Below, in pieces: positions 22,738-35,380 of a stretch of 64,000 nucleotides of DNA. The notes below the pieces were generated by a model. It worked only from the letters and a program-made list of their open reading frames with translations. It made no database searches and was not told the origin of the DNA. How positions within the stretch are numbered: the stretch's first letter is position 1; every line of letters begins with the position of its first letter. The stretch is from the NCBI GenBank assembly GCA_027886175.1, contig JAJNNQ010000075.1:7729001-7793000 (forward strand), written 5' to 3'. The position numbers and the translations under genes are program-made. This DNA comes from Phylloscopus collybita. Taxonomy: Eukaryota; Chordata; Aves; Passeriformes; Phylloscopidae.

Positions 22738-25568
22738 AGCCTGTTACTTCAGTGGATTACCTGACACTTCTAAACCCACAAGCAGCTAACAGTTTTTCAT
22801 GTATGTTACTGTTAACTCTTCTGCAGTTCCCTTTTCTAATGGTTTTAAGATGGTTGAGAACCTGTCTTTCCTAATCCCACTCCCCTTTCCCTGCAAGGTT
22901 TAGGAGAGACTCACCTTTGACTGAAGTGGCAGCTGGAAGTGATGCTACAGCTTTTAATTAATGAGCTGAGTCCTGAGTGCCTGAAGAGGAAGCCACACAC
23001 TGTATTTTGGGGTGATTGCATCAGCAGCAGCAGCAGCAGCCAGCAGTGCACTGGAGCTGGCAGTGGGAACACGGAGCTCACACAGCCCTCTCAGTCCTGG
23101 TGCAAAATCCTCTTTGAGTTTCTGGTGCCTTGCAGCTTCACATCTCAGCTGTTCTCCCGCCTCTTGGCAGGTAGTGGGAGAAACAAGAGACTCAATGAGT
23201 AAAGGAATCTGTTTGTTTTTTTTTTTAAGAAGAAGTTAAAAAACTGCTGCACTTTTGTATTCCTTGGTGACAGCAAGTAGGCAGATCCTTCTGCATCAGA
23301 TAAAGGCAGGACTGGTACTGATGTCTGTCATTAACAACAAGTAGACAAGACTGGCATAATTTTGACCATTGCCCCCATCTGAAAATCTGATACTTTTTAA
23401 AATTTCAACAAAAACAACAAACTATTTTAGAAAATGAAATCAGAACAAAATTTTTGTTTGTGTTAAAAAGGGGTGTTACAGTAAAACATCACATTTTTAT
23501 GACTGTGGGTTTAGCACTGGTAAGAAGTATTGCCTTTATGTCTGGAATATTTAATTTGATGTTCCTGTAGAAGTTTCTACATGTGAAGAAACAATGTACT
23601 GTGGAAAATTCTGGTTACAAGAAACTCACTGAAATTTGGCAGCTGACTTCTTCCCAGGTCCTCCCAGTTCTGATTCTGCTTAAGGTGGAGGGTCTTGGCT
23701 GGACTTCCCTAGAGAAAATTTCTTCCCAAGGAATGTCAGGAGGCTGGAAGAGGAGAGTTGCCTTACTTTCCTCCTTGATGCCCCAGGGAGGAGGAGGAGT
23801 GGGTGTTTATGTTGGAGGAAATGGGACAGCACTTGTGCAAGTCAGAAGTGCTCATCACTGCTAGCTGCAGCCAAAGGCAGAGAGAGCTGTGCTGTGGACT
23901 GATAAAAACCTTGAGAATAGAAAAATGAAATATGGTGGCCTTATTCTGAGATGTCAAAAATTAAATTGTTCTTTTGATCCAGTCCTCCCGGCCTCGGTTC
24001 CTCCCTCAATAAAATAAATCCAGGACCGCTCTGATGTCACAGCAGATTTATGAAAAGGAATTTGTGTGTGTCTGTGAAGTGTGCAGGGGTTTGTCACGTT
24101 GGGAGTGAGGAAACCAATGGTCTTATTTCCCAGGGTTTTGAAGTATGCAGCAAGGTTATACTCAGTGCAGATACAGGGTGCAGCTAGGAGGAAATATATT
24201 CCGAGGTTTGCCCAGCGTGCCTCATTCTCCCTGTGCATTGAGTTGTGAAACCTGTAAAAATAATAATATATGTTCACTTATAATTAAGGGCTTCATCATA
24301 ATGCCTAAGCACAGGGAATGGAAATGAAGGTTTGTGCATGTGCAATTATTGAATAACTTTCTAAATTGCAGCATCTTGCTAAAGTAGCAGAGGCTCAGGC
24401 TAATTTAAGGAGTCATGGAAAAGGTCTGTAACACTGTTCTGTGCAGGAGTTACCCCCTGCAATATGATTTTATTTTCTTTACTAAGACTTAGTATGTTTA
24501 ATTCAATTTTTTATTTTCTGGATTCAAGAAAAGGAAAATGAAAATAGTTCTATGGGTTTTTTGCAGGGCAGAGACCACTTACTGCTTTGCAATTGTACAT
24601 TACATGGCACCAGGGCCACCATTCTTGGTGGCTGCTTGGTCCTGCCCTATGAAACATAATAAATAATATTTTGAGCTCCAGATTGCAGTGTGATTTTATG
24701 TTTAGGCATATATCTAAACTCATGTGCTTTAAAGAGGGCTGTACTTTAATTTACTGTTATGTTTTCGTTTAATGGCCACAGTTAAATGAAGAAAAAAAAA
24801 TCCTATGGAATTTTCTAACAAACTTTTTCTCAGGAAGTACAAAGTTTGATAGTGAGACCTTTCCAGAATCTCAAAGCTGAGATGCCTTTACCTCAAATAA
24901 GGACCATTTGGATTCGATTTCTTTTTTTGTGTGAAGACATTGGAGAAAAGAAATAGGAAAGAAATCTTAACTACACATAAAATTAATTTCTCTACAGATT
25001 TCAATGAAATTGGAATTTTGCCTTAAGTGTACAGAACATCATTTAGCTGTAAACATTAGGCTTTTGTTTTCTGCATTTCATTCTCGTGAAAAGATTAATA
25101 CAGATGTTTCTTAGTCTCACCTGTGTGTTCTTATCTATGGCCCCTGAAGTTGATGCTCTTATGCAAAAGCACAACCTGCCTCCCATTTTTCTTGCACAGA
25201 AACCTCTACAAGGCTGAGATATGCCTGAAAGGATAAACTAAGAAAATGCATTTAACTCTTTATAATCCCTATCTGTGCAAAACACACCATAAAATCAGTT
25301 ATTGTATTCCTGGACTTGCAGTCCAGGGCATTGGAGAAGTCAGACTCTGCTTCCAATAGGAGTATGAAACACAACTCTTTTTCTGGACTGTTTAAGAGCC
25401 CTGAGCAAGGTTGTGGCAGCATAAAACAGTTTTGTGTTTGTCTGCAGTGACATTTCTTGAGCTCTGAGAGGAAATCACTGTGCTGAAGTCTCCATTTTAG
25501 TACAGGTGAATTGGGTGCAAATCTTGTGACCACACAAACATTTATTTGCTGCTGCAGCAACTCAAGTG
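22738..25568. other. Unannotated stretch with a short CAG microsatellite
   Basis: A CAG run of six units lies at 23022-23040. The frame through it would give Ser or Ala runs, but no coding context is evident. Otherwise no gene or repeat is recognised. Confidence 0.5.
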
Positions 25569-25690
25569 CCTCGTCCCTGGGAGTGTTTAAGGCCAGGTTG
25601 GATGGGCATTTGAGCCACCTGGTTTAGTGGAAGGCAGGGCTTGGTCTTTAAAGTCCTTTCCAACCCAACACATTCTGTGATTCTATGAAA
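25569..25690 (+). mobile_element. CR1 LINE 3'-end fragment
   Basis: Sense-strand CR1 tail: a GTGTTTAAGGCCAGGTTGG block, ACCTGGTTTAGTGG, AAAGTCCTTTCCAACCCAAC, and terminal ATTCTGTGATTCTATGA repeats at the 3' end. It is only about 120 bp long. Confidence 0.93.
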
Positions 25691-28039
25691 TCCATTCTGG
25701 GTAACTTTCCAAAAGGATTTTAATCCCTGACACTCACCTGTCGAGTTCTTTTCCAAATCAGCTGAGATAGAAATCTAAGAAAACCTTTCTGGGAAAGGGT
25801 AGTTATGTGGGCAAATTCTGGTGTACCACAAAGATAGCTTGCTATCCCCAAAATGGGAACAAGGCCAACATGAAAAAAAAAAAAAAAAAAGGGAATATGG
25901 AATCAACTTCCATCAGTCCTTGTAAGGCACGTAAGAGGTTTCATACAGGCGGTTTTATTACATTACCCTCTGTTCCTATTTTCAAATTAGATACAGGAAG
26001 AGCAGCTTATGGCAGAGAGGAAAATGTCTTTAGGATGCTTGGCAGTGCTGCTTGGATTCATTGCAGAAATGCCCAGTGACCTTTCTCAAGGGTAAAGACC
26101 TTATCCACTGGTCAGTGTGAAAACAGTGTAAAATATAAAACACAGTCTCTGTCCCAGGGAATCTCACAGGACGAACATGACCAATAGTCAAAGCAGGGAG
26201 GTGAAGAGAAAGTGAGAATTGAAGTTAAGCAGAACCTTTCCCTGACAGCTGTCTTAGATTATGGAGATAGGCAGTTTCATTGAGGTGATTTTCAGAGTCT
26301 TTGTATTATATTGCTGGATTCTTGATTTTTCTTTGTTGCAGGACATGTCTAAACATCAAGAGAAGTTTGTTCCAATGTATTCCTTTGCTTGGCTTAATAA
26401 ACCATTAGAAAGATAAGAAATGTAATAATAATATAATTTTATTTTTTGAGTTGCAGAGGCCCAAAAATCTAATAAGAGAGGAACACTGCATTTCATGTTA
26501 TTCATTTATGTGGACCTTTGCTCCAAAGTAACTTCAACCAACAAAACCAGAACAGCATAAAAGCAGAAGAAGCATCCTGCAGAAAAGTAAATTGATGATC
26601 TGGGCACAAATCATATTTATTAGAATGATTAGGGTTATGGACTTTGAGAAAATACAATATCAAAAGCAAGTTTTCAGTCTGTGCAACTGTGGATGGTGGT
26701 CTCATTAGAGAGAGCCTGACCTTAATAGTGCAAATGGGCTTGGTACAGATAAGAGTTACTTTTTAGAAGCTAATTGAGAGTATTAATGTTCCAACCACAG
26801 GATTATACTATAATGTCAGTTTAGACAGCAGAATCTTCAAATGCCCACACATAAGCACTGCTATGCTTATTAGGGAATCTGGAAGATTAATTAGGACAAA
26901 AGTGATCTGGAAAAGAACTGGAATCAAAAAACCTGTTTCTGTCATTGAGTATTTCATTGAATTGTTTGGTATAACATTTTTTACCTCTTTGGGCCCCTAT
27001 GAGGATGTGGTGACTCATGAAAGTAATTGTGCAGACAAGATGACACTGTCACCAGAATCTCCTGAGTGGCTCAGAGTCCGTTGTATGGAAACAAGCAGGT
27101 TAGAGACTTCTACTAACCAAAAGAAACATTTTTTTCTCCAAACCTGAGTTTTTTTCAGTCCTAAAGTGACAAAAATTGGGAACAAATGGGAAGAAATGGC
27201 TCCTTGGTAGATTGAAATCCAGTTTGACATCAAAATGAGATTTTGGCAGAAAATCTCCGAGCAGCTGCACCTCAGACTCTTTGGAAGAAGCAGGTAGTTC
27301 TCATGAGCAGATGTGGGTGGCAGAAAACAGTAAGTAGGAGACAATCATCTGTGGACTTCTTGTGCTGTGCTGTCCCAAGGAATTCCTGCCAGCACTGTGC
27401 TCCTCTTCTGGCTAGCACAAATATCCTGAGGCATGTACATGTTCACTGAGACCTGAGACAAATAGTACTTCTGAGGCAGCAGCCTTTCAGAGGTTTTGTT
27501 GAGCTTACTCTCCATAGTTTCAAAAATTACCTGATGAAATTGAAGCATTAGTTGTATTATGATATTCTACTCTTTTTCATTAGCAAATTCAAGGAGTTCT
27601 TAAGTTGTATGCATGGCTGGGAATGTTTTATTGGTTGTTTTTATTTCCATGAATAAAATCCACTTTAACAGCGGTACAATATTTATTTTCTCACAGAGGG
27701 ATTAATATGGCATAATATAGTGGAGGTTTTGTCACACTGCTATATTCATGGCCAACTATAACCTGATTTGGGATAACATACAGAACTACATCAGGGAACA
27801 TCTGATTTTATAGCTTTTAAATTCAGCATAATATAAACTCAGCTCTCTTACTGAGAATGAAAGTCAGTGCAGGACAGAAGATTTTTGAACAAAGAACAAA
27901 TCCATTATTCATTATGCAGAGATCCAGACACAGTGTTTTCCTTTAGATTCATTGCCTTTGTATAATAGTGCATTTATTTGAGAAACTTTGGATTTTTTTT
28001 TATAATATGAAAGTAATTTCTCTGAATAGTGACTTTTTT
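25691..28039. other. Unannotated stretch with a poly-A tract
   Basis: An A18 tract lies at 25873-25890, with no poly(A) signal or duplication that I could pair with it. No gene or named repeat is seen elsewhere. Confidence 0.5.
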
Positions 28040-28102
28040 ATCTTGTTGGGGTGTGTTTTTTTTGTTTGGGTGGGGTTTTTATTATTTTTAAATTTTTTTT
28101 TA
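28040..28102. repeat. T/G low-complexity tract
   Basis: Plus-strand T/G-rich tract (GTTGGGGTGTG, then T8, then GTTTGGGTGGGG) running into a T/A tract. Confidence 0.75.
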
Positions 28103-31100
28103 CCAAAATGTTTCAAAGAGATTTATTTGCCATGTAATGTGATACTAGGAAATCAGATGGAGGAACATGAGATCTGAGTCTCAAACTCTTAGCACGTTTG
28201 AGACATCATGGATGTGATTTCCAGTGTCAAAGGCAGTTCCATTGTTTGCTATAGAAGCCCCTTATGTTCTAATCAGGGAGTGCCATTAAGTAAACAGTTC
28301 CCAAATAATGAGCAGTAAATACTAATAACCTGTGAATTAACTAATTCCTGAAAGAAGTGGATATGAAACATAATTTAAGCCTGACTAAATACCAATTTTT
28401 CAACACACATCAGAAGAACTAAGCTTTTAGAAGTCAATACTAAGTGCAGTCAGATCAACAAGGCAATTCTTATTTGTGGGATCAAGACTGTGGAGCTTGG
28501 GGAAGCACGTGGACACAGATTTTGGAAATTTCAGCACGAATTAGGTAAAAAATGCTTCTGCAAATGCACTGCTTTGTTTCCTGTCTAGATCTGAATTAAA
28601 TAATTTTGATTATTATGGTCCCAGTTTTGTTTTTCTCTCTGGATGAAGGCCTTGCTAGACCCCAAGAAGAAGCTATGGGCTGTGTTCTCTACTCCTTAAC
28701 TTAGCAGCAGCCTCCTGTCAGCAAAGAGATGTTCATTTCCCCCCTTCACCTAGCCTAATCGGAAATTCTAACCACTTGTTCTTGAATGGAACACAATGTT
28801 TTTCAGTCTGCCTCATCATTCATTTTGTTGCAAAGGGAAAACTAATGACTCTGAGAAGAAACCTTCGTGAGAGGATGTGGCATTTTCTGAAATAACAAAT
28901 AGCCAACAACTTCATTTATATATTTCTTTCTTGGTTTGTGCTTATTGCTGATGGGATGTAGCATCAGCTTTTGTTTTGCCTTTTGCTGGCACTTCCACAT
29001 TCATTTTACATTTTACATGTAAATCTATTATTTACATATTGTCCCTTGTATGTTTCAGTGTATATTGAGGTACCTCTCCCCTGTGACTCATTAAGTGCAT
29101 AGTGACCTCTGATCATGCCTTTGTAGAGAGGCTGGAAACAGAGACCAAGTTTTGAGACTCCAGGTTCTGTTATCAGAGATCACTGAGAAACCACAGGATG
29201 TGGTAGCAGGTCCTTAACCTCCCTCACAATCCATGTTCCTTCAGATCAGAGAGCAGGCATGCAATCTGAAATGCAATGGGCATTTGCAGCACAGAAACAC
29301 TGGAGTATAGAAGCTTACCCTTGACAAACTAGAAAAAAATGAAGTTAGCCACAAAAAATGTGAACATCCTGCCTTTGGCTACATGGACAGTGGCTTGATA
29401 ATGTTTTGGTGCTTGCCAGTTGGTGGAAAGCTTCAACAATGGCTTTAAATAATTCTCCTTGCTATTATTATTAAGTACTTTGAGTGAGCTTCACCTACTG
29501 ATGTATTTGTGATGTATTCAAGGATACCTTGAAGATACCAAAGGGAGGTAGAGAAGTCTTGGTACTAAGGTGGAGAAAGTAGCCTGATACAGCTCACTGA
29601 CTATAAAGTCATGAGTGCTTTGTGGACCACTGGCTGACAACCTACAAATGGCATCTGTGCTGCTCTGACTGTAAAACTCATTTTTTGGGAACTGCCTGTT
29701 TAATGGACGGTCTGGTTTGCTGCAATGTCCATAAATAAGAGTTGTAACTGAAAGAATTTTTGTAGCAAAACATAGAGCTGCCTTTGACACTGGAAATCAC
29801 ATTTAAGTGGTTGGTAGAGATCAGTTTGTCTGAATGTTGTTTTAGCTGAGCCTTAAAGTAGCTGAAAATTTATTGAAAAAAAGTTATTTTCACAAAGCAA
29901 GCAGAAGTTGAAGTCACTGCTGTGAATTCAATGGGCTCTGGAAGGAAATTTTTCTTGTTGTGAATGATCTGAAGGGTTTAGAGAAGCTTTTTCTTCCCAC
30001 ATTTCCCACCCCCCTTCATTTTATCAGCAGCTCTGTGCTTTCTCCTATGATCCCAGCATCTGTTTCCTGTTCCTTTTGGTTCCTTTTCATCACTGAAAAA
30101 GAAAGGGTGAGACAAAGAAAAGAGACGTGATGAGGAAAAAGGGATGTTATTAGTTTAACATTTTTTGGAAACATTTTTGATTTGCAGTGAAGGTTGGTTT
30201 TTTTTTTTTTACACCCAAAAGAAATAGTTCATTTTTACCAACCTGTAAAATTGCACAGACTAGTGCTTTCAACTTCTCCTGTGGAGAATAAATGAAGTGA
30301 GGCTCATCTACTTTCTTCATATGCAAACACATATGACTAAATTTACAGTGCCTAAAACATGAAAGGGCTCAAATCCCTCTAAGAGAAAACTTAGGAATAG
30401 CTCTGCAACTGGCTTTAGTGTTGATTCCACTGACCAAGCACGCTGGGGGCACCATTCATCTCTCTGAGACAACACAGCTACCTTGGGGTATCTAGCTCAG
30501 CCTCCAGCTACCTGTTGTGGCAGGCTCAAAGGTCCTCAGACACTTCAGAGCATCTAGATGGCACTAGCAGCCTATATTTAGGCATGTAAACTGAGCCCCA
30601 GGGCTATGATTCATCTTCAAAAGCAGATATTTGGATGCCCAGAGTGTGCTCTTGGTGTCTACACTCTCATACTGAACAGAGACCCAGATCTGAATTTGTC
30701 TACACACAAACCACTAGAGGTACATGAAATGCCCAGGAGCATCTCTGTGGGGCTGGCAGACACCAGAGTGGGCGAGCTGAAGCCCTTCCAGCCCCCTCAG
30801 CTGTGCTGGGTTTCTGCACATTGCTCAGAGCCAGACACCTCTGCTGGAGATGTTTCCATCGAGGACTCTCAGTCTGGAGCTGGCAGCCCCAGGTGGCACC
30901 TGAGCTCTCACACCCTGCACCCTCAGCCAGGAGCAGATGGGGGAAGTGCTGCAAAGCAGGCCCAGACTGTCTGGGCAGTAGCTCCATGAAATGACAGCCT
31001 TGTCCCCTCGTTTGACAGCTGTTCTGGAGAAATGGAGGAAGAGAGCCAGGATGCCTCAGCAAGGGTGGAAGGAAGGAGCATCACTGCTCCCTTTACCCTG

Positions 31101-31994
31101 AGAGCCATGACCAAGTGACTCCCTCTAGCTCTGAGTACCTTCTTCTCCAGCTGCTGGTCAGAGTTTGGCAGGCAAACTGTTCATAAAATTGATTTATAAG
31201 GGAAGAGGTCACAGGAAATCCTTTTACAACACAGTTCATCTTATACATAACTAGGAGGCCAGGGCAAAATTTTGACACACGCTCCCTACTTTTTGGAATA
31301 GTGAATGGGTAAATCTGCATCATTCTCTGAACTGGACTGAATTAACACTGCACTGACAAGCTAACTAATTGTTGAGGTTCTTACCCAACTCCCTGAACTG
31401 TATCAAGGCTAATAGTTTCAGGACCACTCTTCTAAGATATAGGAATGCCCTTAATTGAAAAATAGAGAAAGTTTGAATATTAAGTATCTCAGAAAGTTTT
31501 ATTTACAAGCAGAAAAAAATCACCTTATATCCAGGTGATGGAAAACCTTGAGGAGTTATGCAATGAACCCTAGACCATGATTTCTTTTCTGTATTTTCTC
31601 ATACAACAGGTAGGGAAACTGAGGCATGGTACAATTGCAAGTTTTCCATGGAATCCCTCAACTAGAAAGTCTGATGTGAACCTCACATATGTGTCTTTAC
31701 GTTGATCTCTTCTGCCCAGGAGTCAGGTTGAAGAAGGAATGTTATGATTCTCCTCTCTAGTAAACCCTGAAATGCACCAGGAGGGTGTGTGCAGTTATTA
31801 CTGAGTTTCTTTAAACTTCTCCAACTAAATCTCCATAGAGAGAATGCAGGAACACTCCAGACTAGGAGCCCTAATGAAAGGAAATTCATTCCTTTTTTTA
31901 GTAAGTGAAATGGACACTTCCTCATCTCTTACTAAATTCTTGATGAAGACGACTCAAGACTAATTTTCCAAGTTCCCGACTGTGAAATATTACA
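28103..31994. other. Unannotated stretch (3.9 kb)
   Basis: No gene or firmly named repeat. The 30520-31060 part is GC-richer, with frames open on both strands (up to 127 codons plus, 120 minus), which argues for composition rather than coding. A 12-14 nt T tract lies near 30197. Confidence 0.5.
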
Positions 31995-32075
31995 CACTTA
32001 ATATTTTAATAACATTGTAACCCTCCCACACACGGGAGGAATAGATTATGACCCTCCTTTTCACAGTGTTCCTGA
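31995..32075 (-). repeat. Possible MIR-like SINE relic
   Basis: The plus strand reads TAACATTGTAACCCTCCCAC, GGGAGGAATAGATTATGACC and CTCCTTTTCACAG. This resembles antisense MIR ('aaccctcacaac...', 'gaggtaggtattattatccc', 'cattttacag'). It is short and diverged. Confidence 0.42.
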
Positions 32076-35000
32076 TTTATACCCATCTGAAATGAGAGAC
32101 TCTGGAGTTCATCATAAAAGTGATGACCCAGCAACTTGTGGGGCTGTGATAAATATTGCATGAGATATCCAAACATGAAAAAAATCCTTTATAGAACATT
32201 AATCACTGCTAAGTTAATGCTCTGGGATGTTTTACTATTTTGTAAGTACTAAATAATTCATTAAAAAAGCTGATTTACTCTGAACTTTGACCCAAACCTT
32301 TGGAAGGGTGAGAACACAGGCATTCTGGAGCAGCCAAACTTCACTTTGCATGTGTGTTTCCTCTTTTTTTTTTTTTCCTGTCCTTTTTCCCTTCCTATAA
32401 GCTTCCTCTGGATTTCCCACCCTAAAGAGTGTGGGTGAACTCATGCACTAGAACTACAGAGTGTGAACACTCACTCCTTTAATTTATGATGCTGGACCTC
32501 AGACACTCCAGCAGAACTTCTCATTCTCCCTGGCAAATCTTTATTCCTCTTGGTACTTTTTTCTTGCCCCAGGCTTAGCCCGAGCCTTAGGCAATATTCA
32601 TCTGAGTGAATGCAAAGTCGGGATTTATCTCTGCAAAGTCAGGCATCTACTCTGGCAAGTGTGACACCTTGGACTTGTGGCTCCACAAGCCTTTCTTCAG
32701 CTAGAAGGGGAACATAGAAAGGAGCTTTCACCTTTTTAGCCATCCCTGGCAAATACTGCTTGGATGACATTACGTTCTTGCAGTTGAGAAATTCCAATTT
32801 TAGCTAGGCTACCCCACAGCTGAGCTTCCCATCTAATCAATGAAGAGAAACAGGTCTTTTGGGGAATATATCTCTCACCCTAAAATAGGGCAGAGAAGCT
32901 GTGAAAGCTGTGATCTACATGCACCTGCTTCTCTTCACAGTCTTTAAAAAAAAATAAGAAAAGCCAAGGCAATTTGCTCAGTTACAGACATTTATAGATA
33001 GATGAGGTGATCTCCTCCCCTAGAATAATTTTCAGCCATATGGACCATGTGAGATGCTTTGGGGCATCGTGTTTACCCCCTGTTACCCCCTTTGGAAGAC
33101 CCTGGTCCTGTCCTTCAATCAGCCAGTCCTGCAGCTCTCTAGATCATATGATCTCCCTTGGACATCTTCAGTGGCACCTGACACCCATATGTGGGTAAAT
33201 TAATTGAGTCCTCGGTATCATTTATTTGTACTCCTCCACACACGTTGCACAGTGTCTGTCTAAATTAGAAAAATAATCTCTCTTTTCCACATTTTAAGAA
33301 AGACTGTATTTTTACAAAAGCCTGCTGCAAATATAGCAAATTAGAGTCAAAGTTTAAATGCTGAACTGTGGTCTCCAAAAATATCCTTTTTTACCACTGA
33401 TGGGCAAGCAGATCAGCAGCTCATGCAATCCAGTTGCAGACCAGGGGTGTCCAGGCTTGGAAGGGTTTTGGCTGTGGCTGACTGAACAGACAGCAGACAT
33501 CTTCAGCATCCTGCGGACCATGGCTGACCTTCATGTACTTGTTTCTTTTCTTGGCTGACCCAGTTTATTTGCTTCACTCAGTTTGATTTCCTTGGCAAAT
33601 GTGGAAACTTTCTCCTTCCTTTTACTCCTGCCCCAGCAAGCAACATCTGATGAGCTGTGTGCATCTGCCAGCTGTAGCTGCTGGCACAGGTCTGCTCTGG
33701 GTGGGTGTCTTATTGCACTCTCATGTTACAGCTGAACACCTGTGTGGCATAAGACCTTCAAGGATTTATGGAAAGCAGGACAGTATCTGTATGGAAAAAA
33801 GCTTCTGGTTTCAGAATTCTTTTTAATTTTTGATGGGAGAGCTTGAAACAGAGAATTTGGGTGTCTCCTGTAGAGTGTTCAGTGGGGCTTTTCTTTTGTT
33901 CCAGAATATCCTTGCTAGCAAACTGCATAACTAAAACAATAGGAATTTATGACTGCACCAGATTAGGAAACACACAGAGAAGTAGGATGAACAGAGCAGA
34001 CAGGATATCTTGTATCTTTCTGTGAAATGATCAGTGTATATCACAATTTAGACTTGATTCTCCATACTGAATATAACTTGACCACAGCAAACCTAGAACA
34101 CAGACCAGAATGCACTGATGTCCTTTTATTTGATGCTGGGTAAACTAAGTTTTAAGATAGCAATCACTCCAGCTAATTCAGAGATAAAAATACAGAAAAC
34201 CTTTGCTTCATTTTAGCAGTGCTGGAAACTCTTTCTCTTCCTTTTATTGTAGTCTTCCATTTTCCTGCCAGTGTCTGTATTTTTGAATTATCGCAATATC
34301 CAACCACACAGAAACCTCATACATTAGGTTGGCTTGTAAACATTTTGCTGGAGGTTTTAAATATTAATGAGCCAGGATGAAGTTCTTGCTGTGGGCAACC
34401 CACGCACTCCTGAGAAGTGTAAACAGCAAGAAGGAAGAGGAATTACAGAAGATGGTATAAGGTGCTATAATTATCTGTAACGGGCTGGAATTACTGAAGG
34501 GAAGATTTAGGCAGGTTTTAGGGAAATGTCTGTGAGCAATGGTATGATGGGGCTGTTCTCTGGTTTGCTTGGACCAGCATTGTTGCAATGGACAACAGAC
34601 AACCTGGTTAAAGGGCAAGGAAGTGTCACATAAGAATAAGTAGTGCAGCAGCAAAGTACTGCATTCAAAGAGGGGTTCTCTCCATCCAGCCAGCTTTTTT
34701 GGTCCCATTCCTGCTGTGTGATTATTTTATATCTGGCAACATGAGAAAAAGGAAGTGAGGAGCTGGTTACCACCACTGAAGCTGTTAATTTCTCTGTCTG
34801 ATCTCTGTGTCACTCCAGAATACTCTGAAGGACAAGGTTAACCAATCATTTTTTGCTCCTGTGGTCAAAACAGAACTACTCTTGCATGTATAATGCAAAC
34901 AATGTGCATTGAATGTCCAGTAAATTCAGCTTTTCTAGGAAACCTTAGATTTACTAAAGAGATCCCCTGTGTTGTCCATAAACCAGAGACCTAAGCCACT

Positions 35001-35308
35001 CAGAGGAGGAGCCATAGCTCAGAGCCCTTTCATACATCTTGATGAGCAGTCCTTCCCAGACAAATAACTGTAACATCACTCGCCAACAGTAGAAGTTTTT
35101 TGAAGAAAATTCTTTGAGATGTTTTGCTGTCATGAGTAGAAAAAGAAATCAAGAATCTGTTTAAATTTCATGCAAGTTGTTAAATAAGCAAAAAATGTGG
35201 CTATTACTAGAGTAAAACAGGTGGTTATGTTCATGCAAAGTTACAAAATGTTGGAAAGGACACCATGATTCTGAAGTCAGACTGGACTGAAATCTAATTG
35301 CTAATGTA
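32076..35308. other. Unannotated stretch (3.2 kb)
   Basis: AT-rich with no supported gene, RNA or named repeat. Confidence 0.5.
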
Positions 35309-35380
35309 ATTCTAGAAGAAGCTAAAGCTATTAGAGAAGTGATTTCCCAAATTCTAGAAGAAACTAAAGCTGTTACAGAC
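35309..35380. repeat. Diverged two-copy tandem repeat, 41-bp period
   Basis: AATTCTAGAAGAAGCTAAAG begins at 35309 and AATTCTAGAAGAAACTAAAG at 35350. About 28 of the first 30 bases match before the copies diverge. It looks like an old local duplication. Confidence 0.8.

Noticed and set aside
23022..23040. CAG run as a coding poly-Gln or poly-Ser tract
   Set aside because: Only six units, in short unsupported frames; more likely a microsatellite.
25873..25890. A18 tract as a retrocopy tail
   Set aside because: No AATAAA at suitable distance and no flanking direct repeat could be paired.
26420..26490. Possible third copy of the old amniote retroposon tail
   Set aside because: Only an AAT/ATT run and a few neighbouring bases fit; too weak to call.
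30540..30700. Possible ancient repeat (blocks around a TTTAGGCATGTAAACTGAGC motif)
   Set aside because: It feels like a reptile-wide repeat, but no consecutive blocks could be matched confidently.
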